Positions 16,353-23,386 of a stretch of 64,000 nucleotides of DNA are shown here, one piece after another. The position numbers were made by a program, and so were the translations under genes. The notes under the pieces were generated by a model, which was not told where the DNA came from, did no database searches, and worked only from the letters and a program-made list of their open reading frames with translations. The DNA is from Chloroflexota bacterium. Lineage in GTDB: Bacteria; Chloroflexota; Ktedonobacteria; Ktedonobacterales; JADMIN01. Position 1 is the first letter of the stretch, and every line of letters starts with the position of its first letter. Location of the stretch: positions 62,001 through 126,000 of the forward strand of contig JAJPKE010000022.1 of NCBI GenBank assembly GCA_021323855.1, given 5' to 3'.

Positions 16353-19300
16353 TTAAACGTTCAATGTCAGCGTCTCCGCTTTCACCGCCAGATACGAGGC
16401 ATCCAACGCCGGACCGAGCGCCAGCAGCGTGGCGATGCGCCGCACCATCTCCGAGACGTACAAGACCTCTTTGTGGGTGAGCGGACGCTTCAGGCGGTCG
16501 CGGTGGCGATAGTCGAGCCATTTCTTGATGACGGGGTAGCCGCCGATGGTGAAGGACCAGACCTCCTCCGGCACGTTCTCCCAATAGCCGACCTCGTTCC
16601 ACCAGAGCCGCGAGGGCCGCGCTGTTGGTCCATCGGCAACCACCGGCTCATAGCGCCCGGCGCCGTTGTAGCGAATGGTGACGCTGAGGTCGGCCTCGCT
16701 GAGTTGCCCGCCACCGATGCGCGCTGGCTGCGCAAGCGACGCTACCTCCGGCAGGTCCGGCGACGGCGTAAACGGCACATCGGGCCGCAGCAGATCGCCC
16801 ACGCGCCTGCCCAGCGCAGCGCTCGCCTCCAACAGGTCGCGCCGCGCTGGTATGGGGATACGCGGCCAATCGTTCATCAGATAGCCCTCATTTTCCTCCT
16901 CGTAGAGTGGAGAGCGCGAGACTGCCAGAATATGGTAGAAGAGACGTTCGGCAATAGCGTTGCGTTCTGTTTCGTCTGCGCCATAGGCCTGCATCACCTG
17001 CGCGAAGAGCTTGGGCGCAAAGTTCGGCTGCGGCCCCTGCGGCGTAGGCATCTCTGCCTCGAAGAGATGCGTTGCTGGCTGGCCGATCTGCTTTATATAG
17101 AGCGGAAAATACAGTGAATACGGGTCTTGTAGGTGAAGGGAGCTAAACTTATCAGTGATTGTCGGCAGATTCACACCACGACGGCTCTTGGTCGAAGCGG
17201 CAAGATAGACATTCCCTGGAAAGACTTGCTCAAAGTACTCGGTACGCTTCTCATCGAGGAGCTTTGTCATTCCCTCCCAATAGAGCCAGCGATCATCGAG
17301 CGGGCGATAGGCGACGCGGATCAGCCGATCCTCACGAAAGCTACTCTTCTTTAGGAGTTCCTGCCGGGTGGGCTTTGCCTCATAGCGGCTGGCGTCTTGC
17401 ATCAGCACTGGCGCAAGAGCGGCGATTTCTTCATCGCTGCGGCTGGCGTCGTAATAGGCTTGCATGCGCTGGCGCAGCGATTCCTTCTCTATGGAGACTA
17501 GATCAGTATCACGTGACGTTTTCACGCCAGGGAACTGCTGCACGAACAGATCATCCAGCGCGGGCCAGCCGAGATACGCGCTCTCCGTGCCGCCGGGCTT
17601 GAGCGTGAATCGGGTGCTTTCAGTTGGAGTGATGAGACGATACGCTGTTTTCAGGTCGGCTTCTGAACGTTTCGCATCGTCTGCCAGTGCTTGGCGCTTC
17701 TCCTGTCCTTGCCCCCATACATCCCTATATGCGATGGTAAAATCTGCCTGAGTCTGGCCGGTTCTCACCATTGTGGTGATAGCGGTCGCCACGGTAATGC
17801 CGACGGACCCCTGGCCACCAACATACTCGAAGATGCTACGGTCAGGTTTGTTATCCGGCCCACGGCTGCCATGATACATGCCGCCGCCATTGAGATTATC
17901 TATCCAGATATTGTCGAATGCGTTCATGATATGTTCACGCATAATAGGATGTGAAAGGCCATCCAGCCAGGAATTACCAGAGATAAAAGACACTACGCCT
18001 TGACCAGTTCTCTCAGCGATCTGCCGCTCCGCCAGCCGGAAGAACCGCACGTACATTTCATTCAATGAGCGCGGCTGAAGGCTGAAACGCTCTTTTATTC
18101 CGGTATAGTAGGGGTCCAGCAAGCCCGCTTCCTCATCTATCTCTATGGACTTCTCGCGGATGCTATTCGCTTTCGCGTTATAGGGCGGATTGCCGAGGAT
18201 GACGAGGATACGCTGACCATGCTTGACGCTGGTGGCCGATTGCATCTCTTTTTTCAGCGCGGGCCACTGCTCTAGTGTCAGTTGTCGTGGCTGGTTGGGC
18301 GCGTCTTGCTGTTTCCAGCCGGTCAGCGCGTTGGTGAGATAGACACCGGCGCGGTCCTGCTGCGTCAGTGTGGCGCCAGAGGCGGCCAGCAGCGCGGCGA
18401 TTTGCAGGTGCGCGACCACGAAAGGCGCAGGCAGAATCTCAAAGCCGAAGATGCGTGTAGTGGCGGCGTGGCGCATCTGCATGCCCCGCAGCGCGCCCGC
18501 GCCGCGCGCCGTCAGCCGCTCCCCAATGACCCGCAGCACCTCCAGCAGATAGCCGCCGGTGCCGGTGGCCGGGTCCAGCACCACCACGCGGTCATCCGCC
18601 AGCCCATCGGCGATGCCCAGTTCCTCGCGCAAGAGGCGATCTACCCGCGCCACCTGATAGGTGATGATTTCGCGCGGTGTATACCAGACGCCAAGCTCTT
18701 CACGCAGATCAGGGTCATAGGCTTCCAGAAATGGCTCATAGAAATAATTGACGGCATCGCCCTGCTCAAAGGCGGCGGCGAATGGCTCCCAGGCGGTGCG
18801 GCGGAGCGTCGCCTCGGCCCATTCCAGCGGCTGGCGCAGGGTCAGGCTTTCAAGCTGGCTGGCGATGGCGATATGCTCGAAGAGTTCGCGCAACACCGGC
18901 AGGCTCAGATGGTCTCCGGCGGCCTGCCAGATGAAGCGCTCCGGCTGGGCGTTGGGGTGCGTGCGCCGCCAGACGGCCCAGGCGCTAAAGAGGCCATAGA
19001 AGAGCGTCTGCACCAGCGAGGAGCGGAAGAAATGCTCGCCCTGCTCGTCGGTGAAGTGCAGGCCCAACGCCTCGGCCAGCGCCGTGCGCAGCGGAGTCAG
19101 GCTCTCCGCAGGCGCCTGTTCCAGGCGTCGCAGCGCCTCACGAGCATAGCGCGCCAGGCTCTCCGCCAGGTCTTTCGGGCGGGTGAGCGGCGCATCCCAG
19201 GCAAAAGCATTGAGCAGGAAATCGCCAAAGCCCGCGCCATGTTGCGCCGCCAGCGTCCGGCTGGGCGTCAGCCAGAAGGCGCGCTCACTCTCCGCCAGCG

Positions 19301-19730
19301 TATACTCCATGATCGTTTCCACCGCATCACTACCTTCATGACCATCACGCAGGCGCACCAGCGCGAACTGGCGCAGATTGGTGGCGATGCAGAGATGATG
19401 AGTGGCGAGATAGGTGCGCACCTGCTCCGAAGCGATGAGGTCCGCGAGCGCCACGCTGGCTGGCTTCACCTCCACCACGGCGCGCAGATCGCGGGTGGTC
19501 TCCACCTGCAACGTGTAATCTGGCGTGCCAGCGCCACGACTGGCGGCCTGGCTGATGGGAAGCACCTTCGGGGAGAGCAGCGCGCCGACAGGGCTGAAGA
19601 GCAGATCGAGCGCGGGGTAATAGCTGATTTCCGGCGCGGCGATGGCGCTGGTATGCACCTCATGGGCGCGATCCAGATAGGCGATCAGGGCAGCGGTTGC
19701 GGCGGCGGTGGTCTGTTGCGGCGCAGGCAT
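16353..19730 (-). CDS. Type ISP/IIG restriction-modification enzyme (nuclease + N6-adenine methyltransferase)
   Basis: 1125 residues. One polypeptide that should both methylate adenine and cut DNA. N-terminal PD-(D/E)XK nuclease-like region about 30-120 (GTPDYTLQV then VVEVKP gives PD...E-x-K), helical spacer, gamma-type methyltransferase with DPATGTGGYLLEV (SAM-binding motif I, about residues 375-387) and ILGNPPYNAK (catalytic NPPY, motif IV), then a long specificity region whose end (LDYRHRDRL, LTHKEVLYVSEMVRR) resembles the type ISP C-terminal domain. The helicase of true type ISP enzymes is absent, so it looks like a nuclease-methyltransferase-specificity unit. The ATG at 19730 follows AGGAGG four bases upstream; an in-frame GTG at 19754 is less likely. 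No separate R, M or S gene is nearby. Confidence 0.88.
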   Translation of the reverse strand: MPAPQQTTAAATAALIAYLDRAHEVHTSAIAAPEISYYPALDLLFSPVGALLSPKVLPISQAASRGAGTPDYTLQVETTRDLRAVVEVKPASVALADLIASEQVRTYLATHHLCIATNLRQFALVRLRDGHEGSDAVETIMEYTLAESERAFWLTPSRTLAAQHGAGFGDFLLNAFAWDAPLTRPKDLAESLARYAREALRRLEQAPAESLTPLRTALAEALGLHFTDEQGEHFFRSSLVQTLFYGLFSAWAVWRRTHPNAQPERFIWQAAGDHLSLPVLRELFEHIAIASQLESLTLRQPLEWAEATLRRTAWEPFAAAFEQGDAVNYFYEPFLEAYDPDLREELGVWYTPREIITYQVARVDRLLREELGIADGLADDRVVVLDPATGTGGYLLEVLRVIGERLTARGAGALRGMQMRHAATTRIFGFEILPAPFVVAHLQIAALLAASGATLTQQDRAGVYLTNALTGWKQQDAPNQPRQLTLEQWPALKKEMQSATSVKHGQRILVILGNPPYNAKANSIREKSIEIDEEAGLLDPYYTGIKERFSLQPRSLNEMYVRFFRLAERQIAERTGQGVVSFISGNSWLDGLSHPIMREHIMNAFDNIWIDNLNGGGMYHGSRGPDNKPDRSIFEYVGGQGSVGITVATAITTMVRTGQTQADFTIAYRDVWGQGQEKRQALADDAKRSEADLKTAYRLITPTESTRFTLKPGGTESAYLGWPALDDLFVQQFPGVKTSRDTDLVSIEKESLRQRMQAYYDASRSDEEIAALAPVLMQDASRYEAKPTRQELLKKSSFREDRLIRVAYRPLDDRWLYWEGMTKLLDEKRTEYFEQVFPGNVYLAASTKSRRGVNLPTITDKFSSLHLQDPYSLYFPLYIKQIGQPATHLFEAEMPTPQGPQPNFAPKLFAQVMQAYGADETERNAIAERLFYHILAVSRSPLYEEENEGYLMNDWPRIPIPARRDLLEASAALGRRVGDLLRPDVPFTPSPDLPEVASLAQPARIGGGQLSEADLSVTIRYNGAGRYEPVVADGPTARPSRLWWNEVGYWENVPEEVWSFTIGGYPVIKKWLDYRHRDRLKRPLTHKEVLYVSEMVRRIATLLALGPALDASYLAVKAETLTLNV

Positions 19731-19863
19731 ACATCCTCCTTCATGTGACCTCACCCCGGCCTGTGGGTGAGTTCCAGCGTGAGAACGGCTGCTCGGCAGT
19801 GTAGCACGGAAGCGTAGTTGAGTTCAAGGCGCTCGCTGGGAATGAGCAAGGCGGCCATCACCG

Positions 19864-19898
19864 GCAAGATGCCCATCCCTGGCGCATGGGTGCCTTGC
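19864..19898 (-). repeat. Right half of the inverted repeat flanking the R-M gene
   Basis: Matches the reverse complement of 16091-16125 at 33 of 35 positions; lies in the 212-base gap upstream of the R-M gene and downstream of the primase-helicase gene. Confidence 0.9.
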
Positions 19899-19942
19899 CG
19901 TGCAATGGTCGCCTTGCCCGTATCTCGTGGTAGCTCGCTTGG

Positions 19943-22408
19943 TTAGAATAGCGCCGTAGGGGGCAGGGTGATCGCCCACTGGCCGGAGCGCCCGTCGTGC
20001 TGAGCCGTCACGCTCAACTCCCTCCGCGCCCTGCGCAACGTATGGTCGCTGATGCCATAGCCCCGCGCCAGACGCTCCACCTCTGCCGCCGGACGTGGAC
20101 CCTCCGCCAGCGTCTCGCGCAGGAAGGCGCACGCTTCTTCCAGCCGGGATGGTTCGCCCACCCCTTCGGTGCCGATGCGGTCGGCGGCGGCCAGCAGCGA
20201 GGCCGCTGTATAGCTCGTCGCGCCGAGCCATTCGATGCGCGGGATGCTGGTGCCGCGTGCGTCCTGCGTGGCGAGGATGCGATAGCCCAGCGCGGGCATC
20301 GGTGGCCCCAGGTTGCTCTTGCTGCTCGCCAGCACCCGCTCCTCCTCCGGTCGTTCGGGGTGCTTCGCCACCAAGAGGCCGGAGCGCGCCGCACCAATGA
20401 TACCAATCGAGCCGCCGCCGCGATAGAGCGCGTTGGAGCCGCCGCCTTTGGTCAGATGCCGCAGCACCAGAATCGCCGCCCCCGTCTGTTCGGCTAGCCG
20501 CGCGAGGGGTGCCAGCGCCGCCCGCACATCCTGGTCGCGCCAGGAGTTGACGCGCCCATCCAGATACGCCATCAGCGGGTCTATCACCACCAGCTTGGCC
20601 CCCACATAGGCAATCGCCCGCGCCACCTCCGCACTGTCCGCCGGTAAGAGGATGCCGCGCTCATACGCCTGGCCGCTATCGAAGTCCCATCCGCTCACCG
20701 TTTGCAAGACAAAGATGCGCGTGAGGTCGGCACAGGCGGCCACCAAACGCGGGCGAATCGTCGCCGCCAGATCATCCTCCGCCGAGAGCAGCACCACGCC
20801 ACCCTCGATAGGGTCGCTGGCCCCCACCCCCAACCCCTCCCCCGCAGGCGGGAGAGGGGAGCCAGAGGGGCGCAGGCCATGGACGGCAGCACCGTTTGCC
20901 ACCGGCGCAACCGGTGCGCTCGCGGTCCCCCCTCTCCCGCGCACGGGGGAGGGGTTGGGGGTGGGGGCTTCTACGTCTGGCATTGCCCTTCCTGTCGTCA
21001 GCCGCGCCACCAGGTCGAGGGTGACGAGCGACTTGCCCAGCCCAGGGTCGCCATCGAGCAGGGTCAGCTTGCCCAGCGGGATGCGCCCCGGCCAGAGCCA
21101 GCGGATAGCCTCCTCGCGCACCTGCGACACCAACGTTCCACCGCGCGGTATCTCGTCTTCATTGCTACCGGACAATCCGGTGTCGAGGGCACCTACGGGT
21201 GGGGGGCCGGCGAATGAATTCGCGCCTGGGTGGTCGCTGGCCGCCGCGAAGTCCGCCTGCGCGGACTCGGAGTAGGAAGCACCTTCGCGCCCCTCTGGCT
21301 CCCCTCTCCCGCGCACGGGGGAGGGGCCGGGGGTGGGGGCATGTACGCCCGCCAACGAGCCAAGCGACGCCGAGCCGAGCGGCGGCGGATACTGCGCCAG
21401 CCCCAGCCACGTGCGCACCTGCTCCACGATGCGCGTGCCAGCCCCTGCGCCGCCCTCGTCGCCGGAGAGCAACGTCGCCAGCCGGTGCGCGCCCGTCACC
21501 GCCGCGCCAGCCGCCAGCTTGCGTGCCGTCTGCTCCGCCTTGCCACGCTTGGCCCATTCCTCATCACCAGCGATGCGCGCCACCACCTGCGCGAAGTGAT
21601 CGGCCTGCTCTGGCTGCCAGCCGCCACGCAAGAGGACCCCCGCCAGCGCACAGGCCGCCTCATCGCGGCTGCCCACCCCCGGCCAGTGCCGCGCCAGCAG
21701 CGCCGCCGCCGCCACCTGCGCCACCGCCCGCAGCAGATCGTCAGCCGTCACACGCCCCGGCTCCTCCGCCCGCTCCCAGCGCACGATCTCCCCGCTGGGA
21801 TGGCGTGAGGGCGGCGCAAGCGTCTGGCAGCCCGTCGCGCGCAATTCGATGAGCATCGTCTGATGAACTGGCTCGCGGCAGTCAACTGCCGCCGCACGCA
21901 CGCCGGACTGAAGTCCCTCGCGCGGGGCAACCGTCGCGGGCTTCGGCCCCTCATCCCCCTGCGCCGGCACTTCAGTGCCGCGAGCAGCCAGCCCACTGTA
22001 AGCATATCTCGCCGTCGCGGGCAGCGCCTCGTCGCTGATGACATACCAATAATGGCTGGCGGGACTGCCCCCGCGCCCGGAGATGCGCCCCGTTGGGGGC
22101 AGCAGCAACGCCGCCGCTGCCGCCGCCTCCGGCGCATCGCAATCCACATCCACCAGCCCGCCGCTCGGCGCGCCCGTCAAGAGGCCCAGGTTGCGCGCTC
22201 GCAGTCCGCCGCCGAACCAGCGCGGCAACTCATGCTCCGGCAGCCAGAGATGCGTCCATCCTGCCACCGCTGGCGTCTTCTCCCCCGCCAAGAGCGGCAC
22301 CACGCGCCAGCCGCGCCGCGTATACGCCCGCGCCGCCACCAGCAGCGCCGCTTCCTTGTGCTTCGGCGCATTGCTATCATTCCCATTATCTTCAGTGTTC
22401 CCATCCAT
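19943..22408 (-). CDS. Bifunctional primase-polymerase / RepA-like helicase with repeat-encoded inserts
   Basis: 821 residues. N-terminal prim-pol domain (PF09250 type): helical start ARAYTRRGWRVVPL, GLVDVDCD with metal-binding Asp87 and Asp89, and His119 in the SHYWY stretch. The C-terminal half is a RecA/RepA-like ATPase with DGDPGLGKS (about 455), GVVLLSAEDD, KLVVIDPL Walker B and VLRHLTKGG, ending in a small winged-helix-like region (about 755-815). Such fusions start replication of phages, plasmids and satellites. Repeats are translated inside it at about 143-177 (family C), 356-369 (R6), 377-400 (family B) and 480-529 (R4/R5 pair, in a loop between Walker A and B). Catalytic motifs survive. 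The ATG at 22408 has GAAGGAG eight bases upstream. Confidence 0.87.
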   Translation of the reverse strand: MDGNTEDNGNDSNAPKHKEAALLVAARAYTRRGWRVVPLLAGEKTPAVAGWTHLWLPEHELPRWFGGGLRARNLGLLTGAPSGGLVDVDCDAPEAAAAAALLLPPTGRISGRGGSPASHYWYVISDEALPATARYAYSGLAARGTEVPAQGDEGPKPATVAPREGLQSGVRAAAVDCREPVHQTMLIELRATGCQTLAPPSRHPSGEIVRWERAEEPGRVTADDLLRAVAQVAAAALLARHWPGVGSRDEAACALAGVLLRGGWQPEQADHFAQVVARIAGDEEWAKRGKAEQTARKLAAGAAVTGAHRLATLLSGDEGGAGAGTRIVEQVRTWLGLAQYPPPLGSASLGSLAGVHAPTPGPSPVRGRGEPEGREGASYSESAQADFAAASDHPGANSFAGPPPVGALDTGLSGSNEDEIPRGGTLVSQVREEAIRWLWPGRIPLGKLTLLDGDPGLGKSLVTLDLVARLTTGRAMPDVEAPTPNPSPVRGRGGTASAPVAPVANGAAVHGLRPSGSPLPPAGEGLGVGASDPIEGGVVLLSAEDDLAATIRPRLVAACADLTRIFVLQTVSGWDFDSGQAYERGILLPADSAEVARAIAYVGAKLVVIDPLMAYLDGRVNSWRDQDVRAALAPLARLAEQTGAAILVLRHLTKGGGSNALYRGGGSIGIIGAARSGLLVAKHPERPEEERVLASSKSNLGPPMPALGYRILATQDARGTSIPRIEWLGATSYTAASLLAAADRIGTEGVGEPSRLEEACAFLRETLAEGPRPAAEVERLARGYGISDHTLRRARRELSVTAQHDGRSGQWAITLPPTALF
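20821..20859. repeat. 39-base palindromic repeat, copy R4 (inside primase-helicase gene)
   Basis: Translated on the minus strand as PLPPAGEGLGVGA. Inverted partner of R5, about 70 bases away. Confidence 0.9.
20929..20967. repeat. 39-base palindromic repeat, copy R5 (inside primase-helicase gene)
   Basis: Opposite orientation to R4; translated as APTPNPSPVRGRG. Confidence 0.9.
21206..21276. repeat. Second repeat family, copy B3 (inside primase-helicase gene)
   Basis: Begins gcgaatgaattcgcgcctgg and contains gtccgcctgcgcggac (21251-21266). Codes SAQADFAAAS and following residues between the prim-pol and helicase halves. Confidence 0.85.
21301..21339. repeat. 39-base palindromic repeat, copy R6 (inside primase-helicase gene)
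   Basis: Translated as APTPGPSPVRGRGE; lies 25 bases from copy B3, forming a compound repeat. Confidence 0.9.
21877..21979. repeat. Short-palindrome cluster, copy C2 (inside primase-helicase gene)
   Basis: Holds ggcagtcaactgcc (21877-21890), ggactgaagtcc (21905-21916) and ggcacttcagtgcc (21966-21979), spaced in the style of a mosaic element. It is translated within the prim-pol domain. Confidence 0.8.
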
Positions 22409-22453
22409 CAGAGTCGCTCCTTCACCACCAACCTTCATACTGCGCCCCGCCAC

Positions 22454-22602
22454 AGCCAGCGGTTGAAACCGCGCACACGGCTACTGAAGTGCCCTCGCGG
22501 CTCTGAAGAGCCGCCGCACGTAGCGAACGGACTGAAGTCCGGCAATACGACGTGGCTCGCCTGGACTTCAGTCCACTGCCCGTGCGCCGGCAATTTATTG
22601 CC
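22454..22602. repeat. Short-palindrome cluster, copy C3 (non-coding)
   Basis: Starts with 22454-22474 (exact inverse of 16298-16318), then ggactgaagtcc (22530-22541), ggacttcagtcc (22563-22574) and ggcaatttattgcc (22589-22602). It separates the primase-helicase gene from the small upstream gene and reaches into that gene's 3' end. Confidence 0.8.
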
Positions 22603-22999
22603 GCGCCGCCTCTGGCCCCCCGCTCCCGCCTGCGGGGGAGGGGTTGGGGGTGGGGGCATCCACCTCCTCCGGCTCCTCCCCTGACGCAAACACCTCCTCC
22701 AACTCGCCGCGCAACACGTCGAGCGCGCTGGTCAACTGCTTCACCGCGCGGTTCAGCCGCTTCACGCAGGCATCCGTCGGCACGAACGGCGTATCCTCGC
22801 CATACGCCAGCGGCAACCACTGCGCCCCGGAGCGCCCGACCAGATAGGCGCTCAGCGCCACCCCATGCGCATGGTGGGCGACATCGCGGCAGACCAGCGA
22901 CACCCGCAGGCAGCGTTCCCGCCGCTGCTCCTCGTCGCGTTCCCGCTGTACCCGCTGTTCCTGATGCGCCATCTGTCCAGCGTGTTCCTGAATCCTCAT
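22595..22999 (-). CDS. Small protein of the phage-like island, unknown function
   Basis: 134 residues from the ATG at 22999, which has GGAGGAAGG six bases upstream. Residues 1-30 are charged and helical (QRERDEEQRRERC), the middle holds a Trp/Leu-rich stretch, and 80-105 look like a coiled coil (KRLNRAVKQLTSALDVLRGELEEV). The last 20 or so residues are translated from repeat copy R7 and the stop lies at the edge of repeat C3, so the original C-terminus has been replaced or extended. Position just upstream of the primase-helicase suggests a replication or regulatory accessory protein; no family recognised. Confidence 0.6.
   Translation of the reverse strand: MRIQEHAGQMAHQEQRVQRERDEEQRRERCLRVSLVCRDVAHHAHGVALSAYLVGRSGAQWLPLAYGEDTPFVPTDACVKRLNRAVKQLTSALDVLRGELEEVFASGEEPEEVDAPTPNPSPAGGSGGPEAARQ
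22618..22656. repeat. 39-base palindromic repeat, copy R7 (3' end of small gene)
   Basis: Translated as APTPNPSPAGGSGG at the C-terminus of the gene at 22595-22999. Confidence 0.88.
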
Positions 23000-23386
23000 C
23001 TCAGCCTTCCTCCATGCAATAAATCGTTCAGCCTTGCGGCTTTTCCCCAATCGCCAGAAGACACAAAAACGCCCGCCCATCCCGCTGCGCGCTGCAATAC
23101 GGCAACAGGACGGACGGGCGCCATCTTCCGGCTCACCCCGCCATGAGGTGTATCTTAACTATAGAACAAACGTTCTCGATTTGTCGAGGGCTAGCCCCTC
23201 TGTCTCCCCTCTCCTTGCGGGGCACGAGTCGTCTCCCCCCAGCGGTACAGCCAGCCCCACGGGTCCCCTCTCCTCGCGGGAGAGAGCCGACGCCCTGCGG
23301 AGCAGGGAAGCAACTCATCGAGTTGCGGAGGAGGCGACGGAGCGTAGCGGAGGGGTGGCCGCAGGCCGGGGGTGAGGCCCTCCGGC
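23000..23386. other. Non-coding gap ending in a degenerate repeat
   Basis: 387 bases between the island and the kinase gene. The left half shows nothing recognisable. The right half (about 23187-23386) is a C/G-rich repeat-like tract with the hairpin ctctcc-tcgcg-ggagag (23268-23284) and strings related to the R family. Confidence 0.6.

Larger units (their letters stand above)
14264..23000 (-). mobile_element. Phage- or satellite-like island (terminase, R-M enzyme, primase-helicase)
   Basis: Four minus-strand genes in a row: small protein, primase-polymerase/helicase, type ISP/IIG R-M enzyme, terminase large subunit. Replication plus packaging genes without integrase, portal, capsid or tail suggest a relic or a satellite-like element. 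Palindromic repeats are dense here and rare elsewhere in the window. The limits are simply the outer gene ends; no attachment site was found. Confidence 0.4.

Noticed and set aside
18282-19748. 488-residue plus-strand open frame opposite the R-M gene
   Set aside because: Antisense shadow; the minus strand carries the nuclease and methyltransferase motifs.
14416-22656. Repeats considered as a CRISPR array
   Set aside because: Copies are in both orientations, irregularly spaced, mostly coding, and no cas gene is near.
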